From: DYEC01 sp034434695
GTDB taxonomy: Bacteria; Chloroflexota; Anaerolineae; Anaerolineales; Anaerolineaceae
DNA length: 64,000 nucleotides
Direction of reading: 5' to 3'
Assembly (NCBI GenBank): GCA_034434695.1
Contig: DAOTYY010000113.1
Span: 1-64,000 of the forward strand
The first letter of the stretch is position 1. Each line of letters starts with the position of its first letter. A program made the translations under genes and the position numbers. Shown piece after piece: positions 51,425 to 59,442 of this stretch. The notes below the pieces were generated by a model, which saw only the letters and a list, made by a program, of their open reading frames with translations, made no database searches and was not told the origin of the DNA.

Positions 51425-53766
51425 AGAATCCTTTACAAGAGTGGGTTGAACCACAACCGGTTGAAATCCCACGCGAACTTATGCAGATCACCGGCGGGCA
51501 TTCACTGCTTGCCAAAGCGCTTGTTCGCCGCGGCATTGGTGATCCGAATCAGGTTAAAGCCTTTCTGGATCCCGCTTATTACCGCCCGCTCTCCCCTCAA
51601 GAACTACCAGATTTAGCGCAGGCAGTTGATAGGCTACAAACAGCAATCAAAAACCGGGAACAGATTGGCATCTGGGGTGATTTTGATGTAGATGGACAAA
51701 CAGCAACCACTTTGCTTCTTTCAAGTCTGGAACAACTGGGAGCCAACGTTTGCTATCATATTCCAATTCGATCGATCGAATCACATGGCGTTCACCCGCA
51801 GGCTCTGGTTGAGTTTCTTAAGCAGGGCATACAACTTTTGATCACCTGTGATACAGGTATTACTGCTCATGAAGCTATCAAAATCTGTCAAAAACAGGGG
51901 GTGGACGTCTTGATTACCGACCATCATACTCTGCCGCCAGAGTTACCGTCTGCGCAGGCAGTGGTCAATCCTCAAAGGTTACCACAAACTCATCCGTTGT
52001 ACCCACTTTGCGGTGTTGGTGTTGCATGGAAAGTAGTGGAAGAACTTTACCAGCGCAACGGGAGAATGCCCGATCTAGAAAACAATCTTGATTTGGTGGC
52101 CCTTGGAACAATAGCTGACCTTGCTGCGCTGAACGGGGAAAACCGTTATCTGGTTCAACGCGGACTAAAAATCTTGCGAGAATCTAAACGTCCCGCATTG
52201 CAAGCAATGCTTGAATCCGCCGAAATTCAATCTGATCACCTCAGTGAAAATCATGTCAGTTTCATCCTCGCTCCTCGCTTGAATGCGATTGGACGTCTAG
52301 ATGACGCCAATCCTGTCGTTCAATTTTTGACCACCAAAAATATCACTGATGCACGGTTGTTCGCTGCAAAGCTGGAGGGCTTAAACGCTCGTCGCAAGTT
52401 GCTTTGTGATCAAGTCTTTGCATCTGCTCAAGCACAAATCGAACGAGCCCCCGGCTTATTGAACAATCCTGCTCTGATTTTGGAGCATCCCGAATGGCCC
52501 GCCGGCGTGATCGGCATAGTAGCTAGTCGGCTAGCAGAACTTTATCACTTGCCTGTCATTCTGTTTTCAACCCCGCCCGGTCAAATTGCGCGCGGGTCGG
52601 CTCGATCAGTAGAAGGAATTAACATCACCCAGGCAATCTCTGAGCACCAGGAACTTCTGGTCGGTTTTGGCGGGCACCCAATGGCAGCCGGATTGAGCAT
52701 CAAAACCGAACGCATCCCTCAATTCAGACGAGCACTGCTCAAAAATCTTTCCCTCCATTACCCGGCCGTTTTTCCCAGTCAAAAGCTGGTCATTGATGAC
52801 TTTGTTGAATTATTCGAAATAACCCCCGAACTGGCACAGGCAATGGAACAACTGTCGCCATTCGGTCCGGGGAATCCCCCTGTTTTGCTTGCAACACGCA
52901 ACCTGATCCTGAAAAGCTATACACCCATTGGAAAGAACAAGGAACATCTACTATTAACCGTTGAAGATACCAGTGGCACATTTCACCGCGTGATCTGGTG
53001 GCAGGGAGCAAACTCAGAACTTCCGAGCACTCGTTTCGATCTGGCGTTTACTGCTCGCATGAGCAATTACCGCGGACAGAGCGAGGTTCAATTGGAATGG
53101 GTGGCAGCCCGCACCATCGAATCTGCTCCATACCCTCTGGCCCCAAAACAGTTTGTTCAGGTGATTGATCTGCGCCAAGAGTCGGTCACGGATAATCTCA
53201 TTAAAGCCTATCTAGAAGAACCAGATGCGCTTCTTTGGAGAGAAGGAGAACTTACGGCAGGACCGCCCGGCATTGATCGGTATCACTTAACTCCATGCCG
53301 CACATTGATTATCTGGAGCACCCCACCATGCCAGGATGTGCTGGAATCCATCCTGCAAATTTCCTCGCCACAAAGGGTGATTCTGCTTAACATGGAAAGC
53401 ACGACAGACCACCCACAGGCATTTCTCACCAGATTGGCAAGTCTTATCCTTCATGCAATAAAAACAAATCAAACCAGACTGGATTTTTGTAGACTGGCTA
53501 CTGCGACTTGCCAGCGCGAATCTGTTGTCGAATTAGGAGTAAAATGGCTGGCAGCAAAAGGATTTTTTACGATTGAACTCATGTCGGATTCTGAATGTTC
53601 GATTATCCCAGGTGGACAACCAAACCCTGTTCATCTTTCAGAGATCGAACACCGCCTTAAGTATCTGCTTCAAGAAACAAAAGCTTATCGAGCTTACTAT
53701 GCGCGTGCTGAAGCTCAATTGCTTGTTGGAGCTGCTATGATAAAAGAAAGAAAAAGCAAGGAGTAA
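51421..53766 (+). CDS. recJ: Single-stranded-DNA exonuclease RecJ
   Basis: A 781-aa 5'-3' exonuclease of the DHH family. DHH motifs: IWGDFDVDGQTATTLLL (DxD), ITCDTG and TDHHTLP, then the C-terminal DHHA1 block with RLNAIGRLDDA and VGFGGHPMAAGLSI. An OB-type region follows, and a roughly 180-residue C-terminal extension beyond the usual length of about 570 is of unknown function. The start is a TTG at 51421 overlapping the nuclease stop (TTGA); the alternative ATG at 51481 would lose 20 residues. It completes the DNA-repair run. Confidence 0.95.
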   Translation: MKNPLQEWVEPQPVEIPRELMQITGGHSLLAKALVRRGIGDPNQVKAFLDPAYYRPLSPQELPDLAQAVDRLQTAIKNREQIGIWGDFDVDGQTATTLLLSSLEQLGANVCYHIPIRSIESHGVHPQALVEFLKQGIQLLITCDTGITAHEAIKICQKQGVDVLITDHHTLPPELPSAQAVVNPQRLPQTHPLYPLCGVGVAWKVVEELYQRNGRMPDLENNLDLVALGTIADLAALNGENRYLVQRGLKILRESKRPALQAMLESAEIQSDHLSENHVSFILAPRLNAIGRLDDANPVVQFLTTKNITDARLFAAKLEGLNARRKLLCDQVFASAQAQIERAPGLLNNPALILEHPEWPAGVIGIVASRLAELYHLPVILFSTPPGQIARGSARSVEGINITQAISEHQELLVGFGGHPMAAGLSIKTERIPQFRRALLKNLSLHYPAVFPSQKLVIDDFVELFEITPELAQAMEQLSPFGPGNPPVLLATRNLILKSYTPIGKNKEHLLLTVEDTSGTFHRVIWWQGANSELPSTRFDLAFTARMSNYRGQSEVQLEWVAARTIESAPYPLAPKQFVQVIDLRQESVTDNLIKAYLEEPDALLWREGELTAGPPGIDRYHLTPCRTLIIWSTPPCQDVLESILQISSPQRVILLNMESTTDHPQAFLTRLASLILHAIKTNQTRLDFCRLATATCQRESVVELGVKWLAAKGFFTIELMSDSECSIIPGGQPNPVHLSEIEHRLKYLLQETKAYRAYYARAEAQLLVGAAMIKERKSKE

Positions 53767-53773
53767 GTAAGTT

Positions 53774-54760
53774 ATGAACACGCTTCGATGGGGTATTCTT
53801 GGCACAGCCCGTATTAACCGGCATATCATTCCAGCCCTCAAAGCCTCCCGTCGCAATCAACTGGTTGCCATTGCCAGCCGCTCGCTAGAGAACGCCCGCC
53901 ATTTTGCAAATCAATGGAATGTTCCCCATGCCTACGGCAGTTATGATGTCTTGCTGGAGGACCCCAGCATTGATGTAATTTATATCCCACTTCCCAACCA
54001 CCTTCATGTGGAATGGACACTTCACGCTCTTCAAGCGGGGAAACATGTTCTTTGCGAAAAACCAATCGCCCTATCGCCAGAAGATGTTACCCTCATACAA
54101 AACACTGCTCAACAAAAAAAGCTTGTTGTCATGGAAGCATTTATGTACCGACACCACCCGCAGACAATAAAAGTGCAAGAAATCATTGCTTCTGGTGAAC
54201 TGGGAGAGATACATCTAATGCATGGCAGCTTCAGTTTTCTTCTGGATAGAGCTGATGACGTGCGCTGGATTCCGGAATATGGTGGAGGGAGTTTATGGGA
54301 CTTGGGTTGCTATCCAGTCAGTTATTGCCATATGATTATGAGAACTCTGCCCACAGAAGTTTATGGCTGGCAAATGACATCTGCTTCAGGGGTTGACTTG
54401 GTTTTCACCGGAACATTACGGTATTCTGGCGGTACACTGGCACAAATTTCATCCAGCTTTGCCGTGCAAACTTACACGGGTTTCGAAATCCATGGCTCGC
54501 GTGCGAATCTCTTAATTCCTAAACCATTTAACCCGCAAGGAAAAACTTACATTATCCTGCAACAGCAAGGAAGAGAACGACGATTAGAATTCAAGGTAAA
54601 AGATCTATACCTTGGAGAAGTTGAAAACATGGCAGAAGCCATTCTTGACGGCATTCCACCCCGTATAGACCTGCAGGAAAGCAAACAAAATATTACAACA
54701 CTTAAAGCCTTGTATACCTCTGCCAATCAAAACACCGCCATCCGCTTATCCAGCGAATGA
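53774..54760 (+). CDS. Gfo/Idh/MocA-family oxidoreductase
   Basis: A 328-aa NAD(P)-dependent dehydrogenase. The Rossmann start is RWGILGTARINRHIIPAL, with IASRSLENA and the family signature HVLCEKPIALSPEDV (catalytic Lys in EKP). The C-terminal substrate domain has GGSLWDLGCYPVSYCHMI with the conserved Asp and His region. Substrates in the family are sugars, inositols and dihydrodiols; this one resembles the trans-dihydrodiol/xylose dehydrogenase subgroup. It follows recJ by 7 bp with an AAGGAG site, but its metabolism is unrelated. Confidence 0.92.
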   Translation: MNTLRWGILGTARINRHIIPALKASRRNQLVAIASRSLENARHFANQWNVPHAYGSYDVLLEDPSIDVIYIPLPNHLHVEWTLHALQAGKHVLCEKPIALSPEDVTLIQNTAQQKKLVVMEAFMYRHHPQTIKVQEIIASGELGEIHLMHGSFSFLLDRADDVRWIPEYGGGSLWDLGCYPVSYCHMIMRTLPTEVYGWQMTSASGVDLVFTGTLRYSGGTLAQISSSFAVQTYTGFEIHGSRANLLIPKPFNPQGKTYIILQQQGRERRLEFKVKDLYLGEVENMAEAILDGIPPRIDLQESKQNITTLKALYTSANQNTAIRLSSE

Positions 54761-54796
54761 CATGCGGGCATTTACGAAATCCTAAAAACTTTGTTT

Positions 54797-55477
54797 TTAA
54801 TCTGAGGAGCGCTTGGGTATCTTGGGAATCAGCCAGTCCAGAAAAGCCCGTACACTACGCGTTTGTACCAAAACCTTACCTGGTCCGGTCAGGTCCACCA
54901 CCAGTCCCTCGCCGCCCAACAAAGTTGCTTTCAAACCGCCAATAGCACGCAACTTGAAGCCAATGCCTTCTGGAAAAGCGACCAAATGTCCAGTATCCAC
55001 CGTATAGGTTTGCCCTGGAGCCAGATCAATCTCATGAATGGCACCATAGCTGGAAAGTATCAACGTCCCGCTGCCGCTACATCGTAACATGATTAGCCCT
55101 TCACCGCCAAAAAAGGTTTTTGCCCCAGACCACTTTGTATCAGTGGCGACCCCTTCACTGGAAGCCAAAAATGATCCGGATTGAACTAGATAACTCTGGT
55201 TTTGCAGGGTGAGAACAAACACGTCACCGGTGAGCGTCGGCGCAAACAAAATCTCACCACCGCGCGATGAAGCGCGAAATGTGTTAATGAAAAAAGACTC
55301 TCCTCCCAGAACTGAGCGAGCCAGTGATTGTAGCACTCCGCCGCGCATTTTGGTTTCAATTTGCATGTCCCCCGACATGCTCAGCATTGCCCCTGCTTCA
55401 GCAATGACTGCCTCATTTGGGGAAAGCATCACTCTTGCCACTGAATAGGAAGGACGATACAGAATTTCCACTTGCAT
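54797..55477 (-). CDS. AIM24/TIGR00266-family protein
   Basis: A 226-aa beta-rich protein of the TIGR00266 family, whose function is not established. Family features are the Gly-rich repeats AEAGAMLSMSGDMQIETK, RSVLGGESFFINTF, LAPGQTYTVDTGHLVAF and TLLGGEGLVVDLTGPGKVLVQTRS. No signal peptide or membrane helix is present. A TGGAGGT site precedes the ATG. It is a single gene convergent with the Gfo/Idh oxidoreductase. Confidence 0.93.
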   Translation of the reverse strand: MQVEILYRPSYSVARVMLSPNEAVIAEAGAMLSMSGDMQIETKMRGGVLQSLARSVLGGESFFINTFRASSRGGEILFAPTLTGDVFVLTLQNQSYLVQSGSFLASSEGVATDTKWSGAKTFFGGEGLIMLRCSGSGTLILSSYGAIHEIDLAPGQTYTVDTGHLVAFPEGIGFKLRAIGGLKATLLGGEGLVVDLTGPGKVLVQTRSVRAFLDWLIPKIPKRSSD

Positions 55478-55619
55478 TTGAATACCTCCATAAGGAAATG
55501 GATACTTATTATTTCACTGAACTTTTCAGCAACGCAACCTGGAATTGCCCAGTATAATATTTATATGCAATTCTACTATATGCGATTCGGTACGGTAAAG
55601 CAAACAATGAAAGGTGGAT

Positions 55620-56279
55620 ATGTCTTACCAGGAAATGATGTTTCAAGCGGTAATCAAAAATGACAAAGCGCAAATTCTTCGTTTACTGAACAAAGAGCCT
55701 TCTCTGGTTAACGTGACCACTGCTCAAGGGTTACCTCTTGTGCTTTTTGCCATGTACTACAATCAAGCTGATGTTGCACAGCTTCTGGTAAGCCAAGGGG
55801 CAATACTGGACATTTTTTCCGCCTCAGCGATTGGAAAACTGGAGCGTGTTCGTGAGTTGGCTGAAGCAAATCCGACTCTAGTTAACGCATATGCCATTGA
55901 TGGCTATCAACCGCTTGGATTGGCTTCCTTTTTCGGTCAACTCGGGATCGTAAAATACCTCATTTCTAAAGGAGCAAATGTAAATTCACCGTCCGCAAAC
56001 CAACAAAGAACCACGCCTTTACATTCTGCAGTTGAGGGTCAACACTTAGAAACCGCACATCAGCTTTTGCGGCACGGTGCTCAGGTGAATGCTCGTCAGG
56101 CTGGAGACTTTACCCCGCTTCACAGTGCAGCCTTTCATGGTTCTTTGGCAATGGTGATGCTCTTGTTAGAATATGGAGCTGACCCGACCGCACAATCCTC
56201 TGACGGACGTACGCCGCTGGATATGGCGCTTGAATCAGGCAATCAAGACCTCGTTGACTTTTTTCTTACAGTAAACTGA
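55620..56279 (+). CDS. Ankyrin-repeat protein
   Basis: A 219-aa soluble protein of about six ankyrin repeats, probably a protein-binding scaffold. Repeats are seen in DKAQILRLLNKEPSLVN, GLPLVLFAMYYNQADVAQLL, GYQPLGLASFFGQLGIVKYL, TPLHSAVEGQHLETAHQLL, TPLHSAAFHGSLAMVMLLL and TPLDMALESGNQDLVDFFL. ATG 55620 follows AAAGGTGG. A TATAAT at 55553-55558 may be its -10. Partner unknown; no neighbouring catalytic gene suggests one. Confidence 0.9.
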   Translation: MSYQEMMFQAVIKNDKAQILRLLNKEPSLVNVTTAQGLPLVLFAMYYNQADVAQLLVSQGAILDIFSASAIGKLERVRELAEANPTLVNAYAIDGYQPLGLASFFGQLGIVKYLISKGANVNSPSANQQRTTPLHSAVEGQHLETAHQLLRHGAQVNARQAGDFTPLHSAAFHGSLAMVMLLLEYGADPTAQSSDGRTPLDMALESGNQDLVDFFLTVN

Positions 56280-56344
56280 TCGCTGGAAGAAATTGAGAGA
56301 TAGAAGCCTAAAAATTGCTTTCTCAAGCGCTTAAAAATAACGAG

Positions 56345-56417
56345 GGTGGCTGATGGGGGTCGAACCCACAACATCTTGATCCACAGTCAAGCGCTCTGCC
56401 ATTGAGCTACAGCCACC
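56345..56417 (-). tRNA. tRNA-His (GTG anticodon)
   Basis: On the minus strand a 73-nt cloverleaf reads from GGTGGCTG at 56417 to CAGCCACC at 56345. The acceptor stem is GTGGCTG/CAGCCAC with the histidine-specific extra G-1 paired to C73. The D arm is GCTC...GAGC, the anticodon stem CTTGA/TCAAG has loop CTGTGGA with anticodon GTG, and the T arm contains GGTTCGACC. CCA is not encoded. Confidence 0.95.
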
Positions 56418-56476
56418 ATATGTGGAGAAAATTCTATCATACAGCATACAGTTGCGCAAGTGTTCGTTGAGAGACT

Positions 56477-56595
56477 GTGATTGTTCCAAATTTGGTAGAT
56501 ATGCGTTGAAACCGCCAGATTTGGGGAATAGCAAGGGTTCCTGATCACCAGATATGGCGATTGTCAGTTAAGTTTACAATGTTTGGAACAGTCAC
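56477..56595. repeat. Dispersed MITE-like repeat, copy 3, with target duplication
   Basis: A 119-bp copy beginning GTGATTGTTCCAAA and ending TTTGGAACAGTCAC; the ends are inverted repeats with one mismatch in 14. It is flanked by the direct repeat TTGAGAGA (56467-56474 and 56596-56603), consistent with an 8-bp target-site duplication. CCAAATTTGG (56486), CCAGATTTGG (56515) and CCAGATATGG (56548) are the internal boxes. It lies 60 bp upstream of the tRNA-His gene and 130 bp from an IS1-like remnant. Confidence 0.85.
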
Positions 56596-56617
56596 TTGAG
56601 AGAATATTGAAAAAGTC

Positions 56618-56664
56618 ATATATGGCGCGTAGATATACGAAAAATGGGTTATTCCGCCATATAT
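56618..56664. repeat. Inverted repeat ATATATGGCG
   Basis: ATATATGGCG (56618-56627) and CGCCATATAT (56655-56664) form a 10-bp perfect inverted repeat with a 27-nt spacer just before the IS1-like remnant. It could be a relic of a transposon end. Confidence 0.4.
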
Positions 56665-56724
56665 AGGGGTGTTCTTTGTTTTTCAACATTCTCCCATTAG
56701 AGGGGGAATGGCTAAAATAGGGAT

Positions 56725-57022
56725 ATGTTCGACTGTCCAAAATGTCATCGAACAAAACGCCAAAACCGAGCTGGAAAGACGGGAAGTAGCAGCCAACGAT
56801 ATCGCTGCATGTTCTGCCAAATCAAGTACACAACAGACCCCCAAACCTTGGAAGTACCTCGAAGAGGTACGCCAAAAAGCTATCCCAATCTACGTGGATG
56901 GGATGAACTTGCGCCGCGTTGCCCGTCAACTCGGTATCCACCATCGCACCGTCTCTTTGTGGGTCAAAGCCTGCGCCGCCCAATTGCCCGACCCGCCCGT
57001 CTCTGACAAAGTTAAAGAATAG
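56725..57022 (+). pseudogene. IS1-like InsA remnant, frameshifted
   Basis: The first frame (from ATG 56725) encodes a zinc ribbon like that of IS1 InsA: MFDCPKCHRTKRQNRAGK, QRYRCMFCQIKY. The similarity then continues in another frame, open to a stop at 57022, with EVRQKAIPIYVDGMNLRRVA and QLGIHHRTVSLWVKACA, the helix-turn-helix half of InsA. One frameshift near 56830-56850 joins them. The catalytic InsB part is absent, so the element is dead. The following 207 bp (57023-57229) hold no gene; TATAAT at 57173-57178 may be the -10 of the next operon. Confidence 0.7.
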
Positions 57023-57229
57023 ATGAATAATTTACCTTCAAAGTTTCAATCGTGCCAATTGTATTAATAACGCTTTTCCAGCGAACTGGATCATGTCTAA
57101 CGATTCGTCTAAACCACTTCTCCATCTATTCCTGGAGACAAAATAGAGTGCACAATTGTTGTAGTTTTAATATATAATCGTAGTACATGTGTAAAGTTTT
57201 ATTTAACTTTTTATGCGAGGAGCGATAAA

Positions 57230-58255
57230 ATGTCCACAAAAACCAGATTTGCACTCTACTTACAAGATAAACATGATATGCGATATGAACTAGAAATGGC
57301 ACGTTATGCGGAAGAGCGCGGCTTTAGCGAAATCTGGCAGGCAGATACTCGTCTTGCGCGGGATTGTATCGTAATGATGAGCGCTTTCCTGACCTATACA
57401 AAACGGCTGCGCTTGGGCTCAGGAGTTTTGCCAATATGGACGCGCAATCCTGCTGTCATCGCCGCAACCTGGAGCACAATGTGGGAACTGGGTGGAAGGC
57501 CAGATGGGCGCAGCCGTGTGATGCTAGGTCTTGGTGCCTGGTGGGAACCAATCGCCAGTCGTGTGGGTGTCAAACGTGAAAAACCCCTCAAAGCCATGCG
57601 CGAACATGTAGAAGCAATCCGACAGCTCTTTACAATGGAAGAAGTCACCTATCACGGCGAGTTTGTTCATCTTGACCGGGTAAGACTAGATGTTGCCTTT
57701 GGCGACAAATCACCACGCGACATCCCCATTTATATTGGAGCAACAGGAGATAAAATGCTTGAGCTAGCTGGAGAAATTTGCGATGGCGTGGTGTTGAATT
57801 ATGTCGTATCGGTTGACTACATTAAGAAAGCCGTTGCGATTGTTGAACAGGGTGCACGCAAGGCTGGAAAGACCCTTGATGAGGTCGATCGTCCAGAATT
57901 ACTGGTTTGCAGTCTGTCAGATGAGGACCCTGCAGCAGCAATGGCAGAAGGGAAAAAACTTGTAGCCTATTACTTGGCAACTGAACCACATATCATGAAA
58001 GCCAGTGGCGTTAGTGAAGAATTATTAGAAAAAGTACAGTCAATTATGGGATGGCCCGCTACAGAGGAAGATTACATCCGTGCTAGTAAGGTTATTCCTG
58101 ACGATGTAGTTCGTCAGCTCATGGCAGTTGGGACTTCTGAAGAGTGTCGAGCCAAAGTTCGAGAATATGTTGAGGCTGGTGTTACCTGTCCAATTCTATT
58201 CCCAATGATGGATGACATTAAGGCGGTTATTGATGCATTCGCCGATGGTATCTAA
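57230..58255 (+). CDS. LLM-class flavin-dependent oxidoreductase
   Basis: A 341-aa TIM-barrel enzyme of the luciferase-like/F420-dependent methylene-tetrahydromethanopterin-reductase type. Features are ARYAEERGFSEIWQADTR, LRLGSGVLPIWTRNP, VMLGLGAWWEP, GDKSPRDIPIYIGATGDKML and EICDGVVLNYVVS. The cofactor may be F420 or FMN; no F420-synthesis genes are in the window. GAGGAG precedes the ATG. It opens a five-gene redox run with the FAD oxidase (20 bp apart), iron ADH and AOR. Confidence 0.9.
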   Translation: MSTKTRFALYLQDKHDMRYELEMARYAEERGFSEIWQADTRLARDCIVMMSAFLTYTKRLRLGSGVLPIWTRNPAVIAATWSTMWELGGRPDGRSRVMLGLGAWWEPIASRVGVKREKPLKAMREHVEAIRQLFTMEEVTYHGEFVHLDRVRLDVAFGDKSPRDIPIYIGATGDKMLELAGEICDGVVLNYVVSVDYIKKAVAIVEQGARKAGKTLDEVDRPELLVCSLSDEDPAAAMAEGKKLVAYYLATEPHIMKASGVSEELLEKVQSIMGWPATEEDYIRASKVIPDDVVRQLMAVGTSEECRAKVREYVEAGVTCPILFPMMDDIKAVIDAFADGI

Positions 58256-58275
58256 ACTTATTCAAAAAGGGTTGA

Positions 58276-59442
58276 ATGACTGAGACTTGGGATGTTATCG
58301 TAATTGGTGGCGGGATGCTTGGATTATCCACATCCTACCGCCTATCTCAAATGGGCGCCAAAACTTTATTGCTTCAAGCGGGACCAATAGGCGGCGGTAC
58401 TTCTGCCGCCAATGCTGGCAGAGCACAGGTTAATGAAGGTCATCTTGACCCACTGAATATTAGAATCATTCGTGAGGGTTTGGCATGCCTAACCACACTA
58501 GAGGAAGAGTTAGGAGCACCATTCGAGTGGCGCAGAAATGGTTATCTCTGCCTGATCAAAACCGAGAAGCTTTGGAATGATTGGGTGGAAAGATCAAAGA
58601 TACTATCCGATGGCGGTATTCCCACCCAAGTGATTGACCTGAAAGAGCTCAAAGAACTTGAACCTCACCTCAATCTTACAGGATTACTGGGTGCAGCATT
58701 CACACTCGAAGGTTTATTAAACCCGTTCCGATTTTGTTGGGCATTTGCTAATGCAGCGCGCCGTTGCGGCGCAGAACTTTTACCCTACACTCCTGTTAGC
58801 AGCTTTGAACTCGACCAAGAACGTATTGTTGCTGCCCGTTCTGGTAGCTATCGCTATGAAGCGAAGCTCTTTGCAATTATGTGCGGAGCATGGACACCAA
58901 TGGTTACTCAAATGGCAGGGGTTGAAGTACCAATTCGGCACACTCATGCAGAAGCATTTATCCTCGAGCCTACCCGCATGGTTATTCATAACACTATTGG
59001 ACTGGCTGACTTCTACGAGATTATTCATGGCAAGCCTAAAGCCGTTGCGATAGGGATTGGTCCCCAGTCGCACGATACCCTGTTGGTCACCGAGTCGGTC
59101 ACGCAAACTGATGAATTACATACCCGAAACAGTGCTTGGGGTATTAGCGGGATTGCTTCTGAACTTCTTAAGATATATCCAGAACTAGGAAACATCAGAG
59201 TAATTCGCGCTTGGGGAGCGCCGACATCTTTTACACCAGATGAAGAACCAATTATCGGTTGGATTCCTGAACGCGAAAATCTATATGTTGCATCCAGTTT
59301 GGTCGAAACCATTACTGCCGTCCCAGTGATCAGTGAATGGATAGCAAAGATGATTCTGGGATACGAGCCACCTGTATCGCTCGAGCTTTTCTCGCCTGAA
59401 CGGTTTCTAACCACAACAAAACAAACGGAGAGTTATTCATGA
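58276..59442 (+). CDS. FAD-dependent amine/amino-acid oxidoreductase (DAO family)
   Basis: A 388-aa flavoprotein with the N-terminal dinucleotide motif DVIVIGGGMLGLSTSYRL, GGTSAANAGRAQVNEG after it, and the C-terminal AWGAPTSFTPDEEPIIGWI and YVASSL region of glycine/sarcosine-oxidase-like DAO proteins. It probably oxidises a small amine or amino acid. It is coupled to the next gene by ATGA at 59439-59442. Substrate unknown. Confidence 0.88.
   Translation: MTETWDVIVIGGGMLGLSTSYRLSQMGAKTLLLQAGPIGGGTSAANAGRAQVNEGHLDPLNIRIIREGLACLTTLEEELGAPFEWRRNGYLCLIKTEKLWNDWVERSKILSDGGIPTQVIDLKELKELEPHLNLTGLLGAAFTLEGLLNPFRFCWAFANAARRCGAELLPYTPVSSFELDQERIVAARSGSYRYEAKLFAIMCGAWTPMVTQMAGVEVPIRHTHAEAFILEPTRMVIHNTIGLADFYEIIHGKPKAVAIGIGPQSHDTLLVTESVTQTDELHTRNSAWGISGIASELLKIYPELGNIRVIRAWGAPTSFTPDEEPIIGWIPERENLYVASSLVETITAVPVISEWIAKMILGYEPPVSLELFSPERFLTTTKQTESYS

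Noticed and set aside
55620..56279. Ankyrin protein as a secreted effector
   Set aside because: It has no signal peptide and no secretion-system or toxin genes are nearby.
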